64,000 bases of DNA, taken from positions 1 to 64,000 of the forward strand of contig JACBFI010000004.1 in assembly GCA_013391385.1 (NCBI GenBank). Reading direction: 5' to 3'. This document shows, piece by piece, positions 50,494 to 59,295 of the stretch. The position numbers and the translations under genes were made by a program. The notes under the pieces were generated by a model. That model ran no database searches. It saw only the letters and a list, made by a program, of their open reading frames with translations, and was not told the DNA's origin. Each line of letters opens with the position of its first letter. Position 1 is the stretch's first letter. This DNA comes from Sediminibacterium sp. Gen4. GTDB lineage: Bacteria; Bacteroidota; Bacteroidia; Chitinophagales; Chitinophagaceae.

Positions 50494-51387
50494 CTAACTC
50501 ACCCCATCTACCACTGCTTCTTTATAAATTTTCTGTACCAAACCCTGTAATACCTTACCAGGGCCTGCTTCTGTAAAATTAGTGGCGCCGTCTGCTACCA
50601 TGGCTTGAACACTTTGTGTCCATTTAACGGCACCTGTTAATTGGTCGATGAGATTTTGTTTGATGAGTTCGGGTTGGGTAATACCTGCTGCGGCTACATT
50701 TTGATAAACAGGACAAATGGGTTGGTGAAATGTAGTGGCTTCAATAGCTGCAGCCAATTCCTCTCTTGCAGGAGCCATTAATGGACTATGAAAAGCACCA
50801 CCCACGGGTAAAACCAATGCTCTTTTGGCACCCGCAGCTTTCATTCTCTCACAAGCTATTTCAATTCCTTTTACTGAACCACTGATTACTAATTGTCCGG
50901 GACAATTATAGTTTGCCGCTACTACCACTTCACCGGTTTCTGACTGTACTGCTGCGCAGATCTCTTCCACTTTAGCATCATCCAAAGCCAATACAGCGGC
51001 CATAGTTGAGGGAACGAGTTCACAGGCTTTCTGCATCGCTTTTGCTCGTATGCTTACCAGTTGTAAAGCATCTTCAAAACTCAATGTTTGATTGGCCACC
51101 AAAGCTGAAAACTCACCCAATGAATGTCCGGCAACCATATGAGGTGTAGGTGCTTCAATAGTTCTGTAAGCTACTACTGAGTGTAAAAAAACAGCAGGTT
51201 GCGTAACATTGGTTTGCTTCAACTCCTCATCAGTACCATTGAACATGATATCACTGATTCGGAAACCAAGGATAGCATTGGCATTTTCAAATAATCTTTT
51301 AGCTGAGGCATTGGACTCATAGAGGTTTTTTCCCATTCCACTGAACTGAGAGCCCTGACCCGGAAATATATAAGCATGCTTGTTCAT
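50494..51387 (-). CDS. fabD: Malonyl-CoA:ACP transacylase (FabD)
   Basis: 297 residues. It has the N-terminal FPGQGSQFSGMG, nucleophile Ser89 in AGHSLGEFSAL, the conserved Arg in SIRAKAMQ and the catalytic His200 in GGAFHSPLM. It loads malonyl groups on ACP. Only 3.3 kb from fabH but on the other strand. AAGG just before the ATG is one of the few Shine-Dalgarno-like sites seen here. Confidence 0.96.
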   Translation of the reverse strand: MNKHAYIFPGQGSQFSGMGKNLYESNASAKRLFENANAILGFRISDIMFNGTDEELKQTNVTQPAVFLHSVVAYRTIEAPTPHMVAGHSLGEFSALVANQTLSFEDALQLVSIRAKAMQKACELVPSTMAAVLALDDAKVEEICAAVQSETGEVVVAANYNCPGQLVISGSVKGIEIACERMKAAGAKRALVLPVGGAFHSPLMAPAREELAAAIEATTFHQPICPVYQNVAAAGITQPELIKQNLIDQLTGAVKWTQSVQAMVADGATNFTEAGPGKVLQGLVQKIYKEAVVDGVS

Positions 51388-51460
51388 AATCCTTGTTTTA
51401 CTAAACGCAAAAAAACCTAATCCTGATGATATCCCAAATTTATTTTTATAGAAGCTATAC

Positions 51461-53170
51461 TTAATACACCGGTACCGGTACCTTATACTTAACTAACAAG
51501 TTTTTGTATTCCGGCAATTTGTACAATGGTTCAAGATCCGCATCATGCAACATATGTTCAAAACTGTTGTAACCCGTCTGTAATGATAGTTCCAAATATT
51601 CAAATGCTTTCGAAAAATTACCTAGGGTAGTATAAATACATGCTGCATTATGGTACTCGTCTGCCAAAGCACCAATTTTAGCACTCGCATCAATGATCAT
51701 TTTTTTAATAAAACGTTCAGCTGTTACTTTATCACCCATAGCTGCTGCTGCATATGCATAGTTGATTGATGTATCTTTTTTTTGTGCCCCTGAAATCGTA
51801 TAACTCATAGCTTTTTGATAATTCCCGTTTGCTAGCTCAGTTTGTTTCATACCTATTTTAAACACATCTCCTAATGCTTTGTAATTATTATATTCGGGTC
51901 TTAATGCAATTGAATTTTGTATATCCAATAAAGCACCTTGAGGATCGTTGTTCGAAAGTTTAAACTGACCTCTCTCCAGATAAAACGCTGCTCTTTGTGT
52001 TGAATCTTTCAGGCCGATTGAAAAGGCTTTATTATAATTTCTTAAAGCTTCTGTCTTATCATTTTTGAGTTTATATAGATAAGCTTTATCCCAATAAAGA
52101 GTGGCATCATTTGGAGAAATGATTATTGCAGCATCAATTACTTCCATTGCTTTATTAAATTTTAAATATCTTCTTTCGTGTAAATAGTAATCTATATAAC
52201 AGTTTACTCTATCAGTATTTGTTGTGAGTAACATAATAGCTTTTTTATAATCTGCAGTAGCAGCTTCATACTCTTTGTCAATTTCAGATCTAATTTTTCC
52301 TAAATACCAAAAAACAAAACCGCTTTTATTATCATACTGTAATGATTTCAAATAGTTTTTCTTGGATTCATCATAATTTCTATTATCAAAATAGAAAGCT
52401 CCGAGTACCATATAGCTGGCGGCTAGTTTAAGTGTATCCTTATTATTTTTTGCTTTACCCTCAAGTAACCTAATCACTTCTAACATATCATTTTTACAGA
52501 GATCATTCTCCTTTGTGTCAGCATATATTAATCCTCGCTCAAAAATAGATTCAACATTTTGCTTGTTCTTAGAAATAGATAGACCCAAATCATCCAGAAT
52601 TTCTTTTGTAGTATAACTATAGTGTTTACTTTTTACAATTGCTCTTTTTAAATAAAAATCAGATAGCTCTATGTTATTAGTCGTAAGTTTAATGATATCT
52701 GAGTAAGCTAAAGATGCATTAATATATTCGTTGAGTTTTTCATAACCCATTATAAGCTTTTCCAAGAAAATTTTATTTTTTGAATAGCCATAATAGTCCC
52801 TCATTTTCTCCATATCATCGACCGCATTATCATAATCACCTAAGTCATAATAAGCATTCGCCCTCAGTTCGTAAAGCCTCCCTGTTGATGAATTGTCATT
52901 CGTATAATAAGACATTGCCTTAGTAGCATCACTGATTGCCAGGGTATAGTTTTTTTTATTCTTATATCCAATCGCCCTCCACCAATATGCTTCCCCATTC
53001 AAGGCGACATTCAATGATAAAGTTGCAGCATTGATGATGCCATCATTGTCACCCTTTTCGTTAGCCGTTCTTGCTTGTTTATTATAATCAGCAGATGTTT
53101 GTCCAATAGCCAAAAAAGAAATCAATAAAAAAACAGTTATCGAAAAGAGTCTTACTGTTATGCGTATCAT
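51461..53170 (-). CDS. Exported TPR-repeat protein
   Basis: 569 residues with a signal peptide (ITVFLLISFLAIGQTSA). The rest is an array of about a dozen tetratricopeptide units, for example GYKNKKNYTLAISDATKAMSY, YDLGDYDNAVDDMEKM, NKAFSIGLKDSTQRAAFYLE and YTTLGNFSKAFEYLELSLQ. It probably scaffolds protein interactions in the periplasm; there is no enzymatic domain. It stands alone. Base composition is more AT-rich than its neighbours. Confidence 0.88.
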   Translation of the reverse strand: MIRITVRLFSITVFLLISFLAIGQTSADYNKQARTANEKGDNDGIINAATLSLNVALNGEAYWWRAIGYKNKKNYTLAISDATKAMSYYTNDNSSTGRLYELRANAYYDLGDYDNAVDDMEKMRDYYGYSKNKIFLEKLIMGYEKLNEYINASLAYSDIIKLTTNNIELSDFYLKRAIVKSKHYSYTTKEILDDLGLSISKNKQNVESIFERGLIYADTKENDLCKNDMLEVIRLLEGKAKNNKDTLKLAASYMVLGAFYFDNRNYDESKKNYLKSLQYDNKSGFVFWYLGKIRSEIDKEYEAATADYKKAIMLLTTNTDRVNCYIDYYLHERRYLKFNKAMEVIDAAIIISPNDATLYWDKAYLYKLKNDKTEALRNYNKAFSIGLKDSTQRAAFYLERGQFKLSNNDPQGALLDIQNSIALRPEYNNYKALGDVFKIGMKQTELANGNYQKAMSYTISGAQKKDTSINYAYAAAAMGDKVTAERFIKKMIIDASAKIGALADEYHNAACIYTTLGNFSKAFEYLELSLQTGYNSFEHMLHDADLEPLYKLPEYKNLLVKYKVPVPVY

Positions 53171-53241
53171 GACCTGAGATTTTATGATAAAAATATCGTT
53201 TATTCAAACGAAAAAAGTACCTATTTGAGGGTATTTTAAAC

Positions 53242-53268
53242 AAAAAAAGCAGCAATCGCTGCTTTTTT
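53242..53268 (-). terminator. Terminator of folE
   Basis: A-tract plus AGCAGC pairs with GCTGCT plus a T-tract around the loop AATC. It lies just past the folE stop at 53285 and reads as a Rho-independent terminator on the minus strand. Confidence 0.88.
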
Positions 53269-53284
53269 ACTCCATCTCTTTTAA

Positions 53285-54004
53285 TTAAAATTCTGTTTTC
53301 AATTCCAGATATTTCAAAAATTCTTCTTTCGTCTTTTCTTCTTTAAATTTTCCACCATAAAAAGCTGTGATGGTTGAAGATGTATCATCTTCCACCCCTC
53401 TACTGGCCACACATAAATGTTTCGCATCAATTACAATGGCAACATCTTCTGTACCAAGATCTTTCTGTAACTCTTTTCCGATTTGCATCGTTAGTCTTTC
53501 TTGTACTTGCGGACGTTTCGCAAAATATTCTACCAGTCGGTTGAGCTTACTTAATCCAATCACTTTACCATTACTGATATATGCAACGTGTGCTTTACCA
53601 ATAATGGGTACAAAATGGTGTTCACAGTTGCTATAAAAAGAAATATTCTTTTCTACCAACATCTCATTGTACTTATACTTGTTATCAAACAATGCAATGG
53701 CCGGTTTATTGGCGGGATTCAATCCCTGAAAAATTTCTTTCACATACATTTTTGCTACACGACGAGGTGTTCCCTTCAAACTGTCATCCGTCAAATCCAG
53801 TCCTAGGGTTTCCATGATGGCACGAAAATGTCCTTCAATCTCAGCGATTTTTTGTTCATCTGTTTTTTCAAAAGCATCAGCTCTCATCGGCGTCTCTACC
53901 GATGTACTGATATGATCATCCCCCATATCATCTATATGCATATCACTCAATTCAATTTGTTCTCCGTTAAGCCGGATATTCAACAAAGTTTCGTTCTGTT
54001 TCAT
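53285..54004 (-). CDS. folE: GTP cyclohydrolase I (FolE)
   Basis: 239 residues, with an N-terminal extension of about 50 residues ahead of the core. Zinc and catalytic residues are Cys127, His129 and His130 in SNCEHHFVPIIG and Cys198 in HLCVASRG; VIGLSKLNRLVEYFAKRPQVQERLT is the signature helix. It converts GTP to dihydroneopterin triphosphate, the substrate for the PTPS/QueD enzymes next door. As drawn it overlaps the upstream PTPS gene by 38 bases; ATGs at 53941 and 53929 are non-overlapping alternatives that keep the core intact. Confidence 0.95.
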   Translation of the reverse strand: MKQNETLLNIRLNGEQIELSDMHIDDMGDDHISTSVETPMRADAFEKTDEQKIAEIEGHFRAIMETLGLDLTDDSLKGTPRRVAKMYVKEIFQGLNPANKPAIALFDNKYKYNEMLVEKNISFYSNCEHHFVPIIGKAHVAYISNGKVIGLSKLNRLVEYFAKRPQVQERLTMQIGKELQKDLGTEDVAIVIDAKHLCVASRGVEDDTSSTITAFYGGKFKEEKTKEEFLKYLELKTEF

Positions 54005-54380
54005 ACAACCTGATTTTTAAGTCCAATTCCTTATCCAGCCTAGCACGCAACAAATTGTAAATAACTACGGCAATATTTTCTGCAGTAGGATTGAGTGTTG
54101 CAAACTCAACTGTATCCAGATTTAAATTTTTATGATCGAATTTGTTTAATACTTCTTCTTTAATAAGATCACTCAGCACTTTCATGTCCAACACATAACC
54201 CGTCTCAGAGTTCGGAACACCACTCACTTTTACAATTAGTTCATAATTGTGTCCATGAAAGTTGGCATTATTACACAAACCAAACACTTCCTTGTTCTTT
54301 TCTACAGACCAATTTGAATTGTGCAAACGATGTGCCGCATTAAAATGTTCCTTCCTGTATACCGCTACTTTATTCTCCAT
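53967..54380 (-). CDS. 6-pyruvoyl-tetrahydropterin synthase / QueD homologue 1
   Basis: 137 residues from the ATG at 54380 (MENKVAVYRKEHFNAAHRL). Zinc ligands are His17 in FNAAHRL and His42/His44 in FHGHNY; the catalytic Cys36 lies in VFGLCNNANFHGHNY, spacing as in eukaryotic-type PTPS. The end has LYETERNFVEY. It acts on the FolE product, either toward 6-carboxytetrahydropterin (queuosine) or 6-pyruvoyl-tetrahydropterin. An upstream start at 54452 would add 24 unlikely residues. It probably shares a transcript with folE. Confidence 0.9.
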   Translation of the reverse strand: MENKVAVYRKEHFNAAHRLHNSNWSVEKNKEVFGLCNNANFHGHNYELIVKVSGVPNSETGYVLDMKVLSDLIKEEVLNKFDHKNLNLDTVEFATLNPTAENIAVVIYNLLRARLDKELDLKIRLYETERNFVEYPA

Positions 54381-54827
54381 TGTTTTATGCCATTTTGAAA
54401 CCGGCATCAGATACCTGTTCTTCTTCCGTTGCGTCGCACACTTCAACGGCAATAACCCAGGTGTTCATTTACATTTAATTATCAAGTGATTCAGTTATCA
54501 ATGGTCTGGCACTGTTTCAGAAGTGTGCTGATCAAGTGGCCTGACAGTTCGAGAGCCTATACATTGGTAACAGAGCTTGAATGTCTTCTTGTCCATGGAC
54601 CATGGTCCATTTTTATATCCTACCTATGATTCAGGTATGTTCGACATCCTGAATACAAAGGTACATACGGATATAATAACAGCATAGATGTTATTTTGTT
54701 TAGAAATAGACCAAGAAAGTGTAAACAGTTAATATACCCCCTGTTCATCCCTAGCCAAGGATGCCATTTTATGCAGCAAAACCAATGAACCATTTGCCAT
54801 TAGCAATGATCCATAAGCAATAAGCTA
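54381..54827. other. Spacer between the two PTPS paralogues
   Basis: About 450 bases in which I see no gene. It contains the palindrome ATGGACCATGGTCCAT followed by TTTTT (about 54596-54616), and degenerate words such as CCATTTGCCATTAGCAATGA near 54790-54825. I looked for a PreQ1-type riboswitch before folE/queD and found none. Confidence 0.5.
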
Positions 54828-55235
54828 CTATCCAAAATACTCAACATAAATCCTAGGCGTCTCATACAGCTTAATACAGTGAAGCTGAACCTGTTGTGGA
54901 AGATGCGGCTGTAGTTGTTGCCATATTGCAATGGCGAGGTTTTCGGTACTGCAAAGCTGGTCTTTCATAAAATCCACATCCAGATTGAGGTTTTTATGAT
55001 CCAGTTTATCAATTACATGCTCTTTAATGAGTTTACTGAGCTTTTTAACATCAAACAAGAAGCCCGTATCCGGATCAGGATTGCCTTTGATCGTTACATA
55101 TAAATCATAATTATGTCCATGCCAATTCTCATTGGCACATACACCAAAAACCTCCTCATTCTGCTCTTTCGACCAACCTGGATTGTATAGTTTATGGGCA
55201 GCGTTAAAATGTTCTTGTCGCGTTAAATAGACCAT
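54828..55235 (-). CDS. 6-pyruvoyl-tetrahydropterin synthase / QueD homologue 2
   Basis: 135 residues, a close paralogue of the gene at 53967: HFNAAHKLYNPGWSKEQNEE, VFGVCANENWHGHNYDLYV and the ending LYETPRIYVEYFG. All zinc histidines and the catalytic Cys are kept. Two active-looking paralogues beside folE suggest separate products, for example queuosine precursor and a tetrahydropterin. TACCTTTG (55256-55263 on the minus strand) is a plausible -7 element; CCGAAAATTTCGG between it and the ATG is palindromic. Confidence 0.9.
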   Translation of the reverse strand: MVYLTRQEHFNAAHKLYNPGWSKEQNEEVFGVCANENWHGHNYDLYVTIKGNPDPDTGFLFDVKKLSKLIKEHVIDKLDHKNLNLDVDFMKDQLCSTENLAIAIWQQLQPHLPQQVQLHCIKLYETPRIYVEYFG

Positions 55236-55408
55236 GCTAGCTCCGAAAATTTCGGCAAAGGTAATGAAGTTGACTTGTAACTCCTTGCATGTACTGACCT
55301 ACAAATGCATAAATCATTGATTTACAAATAGCAACCTGCAAAATCAAATGATCAACTCAATGCAATCCTTAGTATTTTTATACTACTATATCTTATTAAA
55401 CAGTTCTC

Positions 55409-56077
55409 ATGCGAATTATCATTACAGCCGCCACGATTGGAGAATGGATGCCGGTTTTTGTAAATATGAATACACTCTATACGGGTGAAAGTCAGCGACT
55501 GAAAGTGAGGTTTCATCAATCCGGTGTTGGGATGCTGGCAAGCGCTGTTTCATTGACCCGTCTAGTATCTGAAGAAAAGCCCGATCTGATTATACAAGCA
55601 GGTATTGCCGGCTGTTTCGACCCCGATATTTCTCTTGGAAAGGTGGTGGTAGTTAAAGAAGAAATTTTGGGTGATGTAGGTGTTGAAGAAGAAGGAAAAT
55701 GGAAAGACATATTCGATCTGAAACTGGAAAAGAGCAATTATCATCCATTTGAAAAAAGAAAATTACCCAATCCCTGGCTTAGTACGTATAACCTCCTAAA
55801 ACTTCCTGAATTAACCGGCATTACTGTGAACCAGATCAGCACTCAACCAACGAGAATTGAACAACTCAAAAAGAAATATGGTGCTGTTGTAGAATCCATG
55901 GAAGGTGCAGCTTTGCATTTTATTTGTCGGGAAGCCAATATTCCTTTTATCCAAATCAGAGCCATCTCCAACTACGTAGGCGAACGCAACAAAGCCCACT
56001 GGAAAATGAAAGAAGCGATTGAAGCATTGAATGAAGTATTGGTGAAGTATGTGGATAGGTTGTATAAGATAAGGTGA
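55409..56077 (+). CDS. mqnB: Futalosine hydrolase (MqnB)
   Basis: 222 residues of the nucleoside phosphorylase/hydrolase fold. QAGIAGCFDPDISLGKVVVV and the nucleoside-binding VESMEGAALHFICREANIP with RAISNYVGERN match MqnB. It cleaves futalosine in the alternative menaquinone pathway, agreeing with mqnD next in line. The stop TGA is itself part of the first GTGAATT word of an intergenic palindrome. Confidence 0.93.
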   Translation: MRIIITAATIGEWMPVFVNMNTLYTGESQRLKVRFHQSGVGMLASAVSLTRLVSEEKPDLIIQAGIAGCFDPDISLGKVVVVKEEILGDVGVEEEGKWKDIFDLKLEKSNYHPFEKRKLPNPWLSTYNLLKLPELTGITVNQISTQPTRIEQLKKKYGAVVESMEGAALHFICREANIPFIQIRAISNYVGERNKAHWKMKEAIEALNEVLVKYVDRLYKIR

Positions 56078-56087
56078 ATTGTGAATT

Positions 56088-56188
56088 GTGAATGGTGAAT
56101 TGTGAATGGTGAATGATGAATAGTGAGTAGTGAATAAAAAAGCATATTAGAACAACCCCCTTTTCACCATTCACAATTCACCATTCAC
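56088..56188. repeat. GTGAATT-type palindrome between mqnB and mqnD
   Basis: A 26-base arm (56088-56113), made of GTGAATGGTGAAT words, is perfectly complementary to 56163-56188. The 49-base interval continues the same words and then a short unique part. It forms a long hairpin in the spacer of two co-directional genes. Confidence 0.8.
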
Positions 56189-56202
56189 GACTAACTACTC
56201 AT

Positions 56203-56210
56203 TATCTTTG
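56203..56210 (+). promoter_or_regulatory. -7 promoter element TATCTTTG of mqnD
   Basis: Matches TAnnTTTG and is separated from the mqnD ATG by exactly CCCC, so the mRNA is probably leaderless or nearly so. Confidence 0.55.
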
Positions 56211-56214
56211 CCCC

Positions 56215-57051
56215 ATGACACTCACCCTCGGCTTCTCCCCTTGTCCGAATGATACTTTTATTTTTGATGCACTGGTCAATGGTAAAATTGATACGGGTGG
56301 GATTTCATTTGATGTAGTATTGGAAGATGTACAAACCTTGAACCTATGGGCCATTGAGGGAAAACTTGATATCTCAAAAATCAGTTATGGGGTATTGCCT
56401 TTGGTGCTGCCACAGTACACAGTTTTAAACAGTGGCGGTGCGTTGGGAAAAGGGGTTGGGCCGCTTTTGATTACTAAGGATCCATCCATGACGGTAGAAT
56501 CTGTCAACAATGCTACAATTGCTATACCCGGTATCAATACCACTGCTCATTTACTTTTTTCGATGGCTTTTCCTTCAGCAAAAAATAAAAGCTTTCATGT
56601 TTTTCATGAGATAGAAGAATTGGTTGTAAGTGAACAAGTTGACGCAGGTGTCATCATCCATGAAAACAGATTCACTTATCAACAAAAAGGACTACATAAA
56701 ATAATAGACCTGGGTGATTACTGGGAACAACAAACCGGCGTACCTATACCATTAGGAGGTATTGTAGCCCACAACAGAATCATTGATGAAGTAGCTTTAC
56801 AAGTTGATCAATGCATCAAAAAAAGTGTGGAGTATGCATTTGCACATTATCCGGAAGTATCCAATTATGTTAGAGCACACGCACAGGAAATGAGTGAAGA
56901 TGTGATGCGACAACACATTGACCTCTATGTAAATGAGTTTTCGATTGATCTGGGTATTCCCGGAAAACAAGCAGTTACCAGATTGATGGAAATTGCAGAG
57001 CCTGATTTTACAAACAAAGCAACCTCTCCCATTTTCTTATCAGACCGTTGA
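56215..57051 (+). CDS. mqnD: 1,4-dihydroxy-6-naphthoate synthase (MqnD)
   Basis: 278 residues of a periplasmic-binding-protein-like fold, starting with LGFSPCPNDTFIFDAL, the MqnD signature. LDISKISYGVLPLVLPQY and the mid motif VIIHENRFTY are also characteristic. It forms the naphthoate ring of menaquinone from cyclic dehypoxanthine futalosine. Together with mqnB it shows this organism uses the futalosine route. Confidence 0.95.
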   Translation: MTLTLGFSPCPNDTFIFDALVNGKIDTGGISFDVVLEDVQTLNLWAIEGKLDISKISYGVLPLVLPQYTVLNSGGALGKGVGPLLITKDPSMTVESVNNATIAIPGINTTAHLLFSMAFPSAKNKSFHVFHEIEELVVSEQVDAGVIIHENRFTYQQKGLHKIIDLGDYWEQQTGVPIPLGGIVAHNRIIDEVALQVDQCIKKSVEYAFAHYPEVSNYVRAHAQEMSEDVMRQHIDLYVNEFSIDLGIPGKQAVTRLMEIAEPDFTNKATSPIFLSDR

Positions 57052-57107
57052 TACTTTTTTATTCATTTTCTTATCAGTTTCTCTCATCTTTCCGTAAAAT
57101 TTAGTTC

Positions 57108-58208
57108 ATGAGTACTTTACTGAAAGACCTGTATTCACAGTCTTTTTATCATCAGCTTTCGATTCCGTTAAAAACAACTATTCCCGGTTTTGATAAAAAA
57201 TCATTTCTGAATAAAATATTTATTCCTGCATTTGAGGCATACGAGCTAAAAGAAAGAATGGCACATACTGCGCATGTATTACATCATTTCTTGCCCAAAG
57301 ATTATTCAAAAGCAGCTCCTCTTTTAATTGAACTGATAGGAGCCATTAAAAAAGAGGGACCTGCAGCCAGCAGCATCGAATATCTTTTCTTACCGGAATA
57401 CATTTATCTATATGGATTAGATCATTACAAAGAATCTGTAATGGCTATGGAGCAAGTAACCCAATTTATTAGCTGTGAATTTGCAGTCAGGCATTTTATC
57501 ATTCGCTATGAAGCAAAAATGATTCCGCAAATGTTGAAGTGGTCTACTCATACAAGTCGTCATGTACGCAGACTTGCTACAGAAGGCTGTAGACCTCGTT
57601 TGCCCTGGGCCATGGCGTTACCTGCACTGAAAAAAGATCCCTCACCCATTTTACCGATCCTTGAAAACCTGAAACAAGATAGTTGTGAAGTAGTGAGAAG
57701 AAGTGTAGCCAATAATCTCAATGACATCTCAAAAGATAATCCGGATATAGCGATTACAATTGCTAAAAAATGGAAAAACCAAAGTCCTGAAACCAATGCC
57801 ATCATCAAACATGGATTGAGATCCTTATTAAAAGCCGGACATCCGGAAGTATTAAAATACTATCAATTAAAAGCCGACAACTTAACAATCGATCGCTTCA
57901 TCGTTAAAAATAAAAAAGTAAAGATTGGAGAACATCTTGAATTTGAAGCCTGTATTACCAACAATGGAAAAAAGAAAGCTACAGTTCGTTTGGAATATGC
58001 CATTCATTATTTAAGAAACAATGGCAGCTTATCTAAGAAAGTGTTTAAAATCAGTGAGCGTGAAATGGTTGGAGGAGAAAAATGGGAAATCACCAGAAGG
58101 CAAAGCTTCAAACTCATCACAACGAGAGTATTTTATAAAGGCAAACAAAAAGTTTCAATGATCATTAACGGATCAGAAAGCAATGCAGTTTCTTTTGAAC
58201 TATTATAA
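57108..58208 (+). CDS. AlkC-like DNA alkylation repair protein
   Basis: 366 residues. Residues 1 to about 255 are HEAT-like repeats with the AlkC phrases RRLATEGCRPRLPWAMALP and VRRSVANNLNDISKDNP. The last 110 residues (KIGEHLEFEACITNNGKKKA) form an Ig-like domain, as in AlkC but not AlkD. AlkC-type glycosylases excise N3-alkyl adenines from DNA. It overlaps the convergent barrel gene by six bases. Confidence 0.85.
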   Translation: MSTLLKDLYSQSFYHQLSIPLKTTIPGFDKKSFLNKIFIPAFEAYELKERMAHTAHVLHHFLPKDYSKAAPLLIELIGAIKKEGPAASSIEYLFLPEYIYLYGLDHYKESVMAMEQVTQFISCEFAVRHFIIRYEAKMIPQMLKWSTHTSRHVRRLATEGCRPRLPWAMALPALKKDPSPILPILENLKQDSCEVVRRSVANNLNDISKDNPDIAITIAKKWKNQSPETNAIIKHGLRSLLKAGHPEVLKYYQLKADNLTIDRFIVKNKKVKIGEHLEFEACITNNGKKKATVRLEYAIHYLRNNGSLSKKVFKISEREMVGGEKWEITRRQSFKLITTRVFYKGKQKVSMIINGSESNAVSFELL

Positions 58209-59276
58209 ACGGATACTGATAGAACTGGTCATAAAAAAGTTATTTGATTTTAAGCCAGTTTCTGTAGGAAACACGGGTTGCACAGAGCTAAATGATCTTG
58301 CCTCAATACGGAATAACATGGATGAACTAAGCTTGCAATCGTAATTGACTGAATAACCAAAAGTTTTGAATGCAACAGATGCAGGAGATGAAACGATGAC
58401 TTTATGGATGTCTTGATAATATTCCGTCCGCATAGCCAGTCGATGATGATCAGTAATTTGATAGCCCAGTATCAAAACCGGAGAATACCAATTGTACATT
58501 TTTGAAGATCCTTTAGTTTGCTGCTCCCAACCTATATCAAACCCTGCAGTCACCGTGCAATCTTTATTCAATTGCCAGTTACCATAGAGGTTATGGAAAT
58601 AACGCATCCTTCTGAAGGTAGGATGTCTGTCATTCCCAATAAAAGAACTACTGTTGATACTCAAAGTATTACTGTGTTTGTAGGTGAGCTGATGTCCGAA
58701 TGCCGGTTGAAATGGCTCATCTGCTCTGATACTTCTTTGCCATCCATTCACACACAACAATGCTAAAAACCACTTTTGATTGGAACTGTTATAAGATAGC
58801 CTGAATCCTGACTCATAGTACGGAGAATTATCAGCCATCATGCTTCTGGTCAACGTTAATTGATCTGCCCCTATTGCACTTTCAAATCCAATATGAGAGG
58901 GCAGGATACCCATATCCAACCACCATTCTTTGTGTTTGCTAAGTTTAAATCCTACTGAAGCTTCAAAAACCTGTCCTGTAACAGCATCTTCTGCTTGCAG
59001 ATTATCATCCATATAAGTACCTGCAGCCAAAGCTACAACACTGCGAAATCGTTGCGAAGTATAAGACACCCTGCCCATTACAAGATTCAGCGATAGCTGC
59101 TGATGCCTGTTATAAGAATATAGAAAAGGAACTTTTTGTTGATTCGCAGGTTTACCAAAATCATGACTATAATATGCTTCTGCATAAGCACCCCATTCAA
59201 ATGTACTCTTTGTACTGTCTTGTTGGGCCTCTACATGAACAGACACAAACAATAGTATGATCAACAATCGATACAT
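58203..59276 (-). CDS. Outer-membrane beta-barrel protein of unknown function
   Basis: About 357 residues from the ATG at 59276 (MYRLLIILLFVSVHVEAQ, a signal peptide). The rest alternates hydrophobic/polar strands and ends in SSISIRL, the pattern of a porin-like barrel of the BBP2/OmpL-like type. FEWGAYAEAYYSHDFGKP is the usual opening of that group. No substrate is apparent. An upstream in-frame start at 59309 would overlap the ABC-F gene and disturb the signal peptide. Confidence 0.75.
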   Translation of the reverse strand: MYRLLIILLFVSVHVEAQQDSTKSTFEWGAYAEAYYSHDFGKPANQQKVPFLYSYNRHQQLSLNLVMGRVSYTSQRFRSVVALAAGTYMDDNLQAEDAVTGQVFEASVGFKLSKHKEWWLDMGILPSHIGFESAIGADQLTLTRSMMADNSPYYESGFRLSYNSSNQKWFLALLCVNGWQRSIRADEPFQPAFGHQLTYKHSNTLSINSSSFIGNDRHPTFRRMRYFHNLYGNWQLNKDCTVTAGFDIGWEQQTKGSSKMYNWYSPVLILGYQITDHHRLAMRTEYYQDIHKVIVSSPASVAFKTFGYSVNYDCKLSSSMLFRIEARSFSSVQPVFPTETGLKSNNFFMTSSISIRL

Positions 59277-59295
59277 TTTATGGAATAGGTTCAAT

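Noticed and set aside
54381..54827. PreQ1 or other riboswitch before folE/queD
   Set aside because: No PreQ1-I core or other known aptamer motif was seen on the minus strand; only a TCCATGG palindrome is present.
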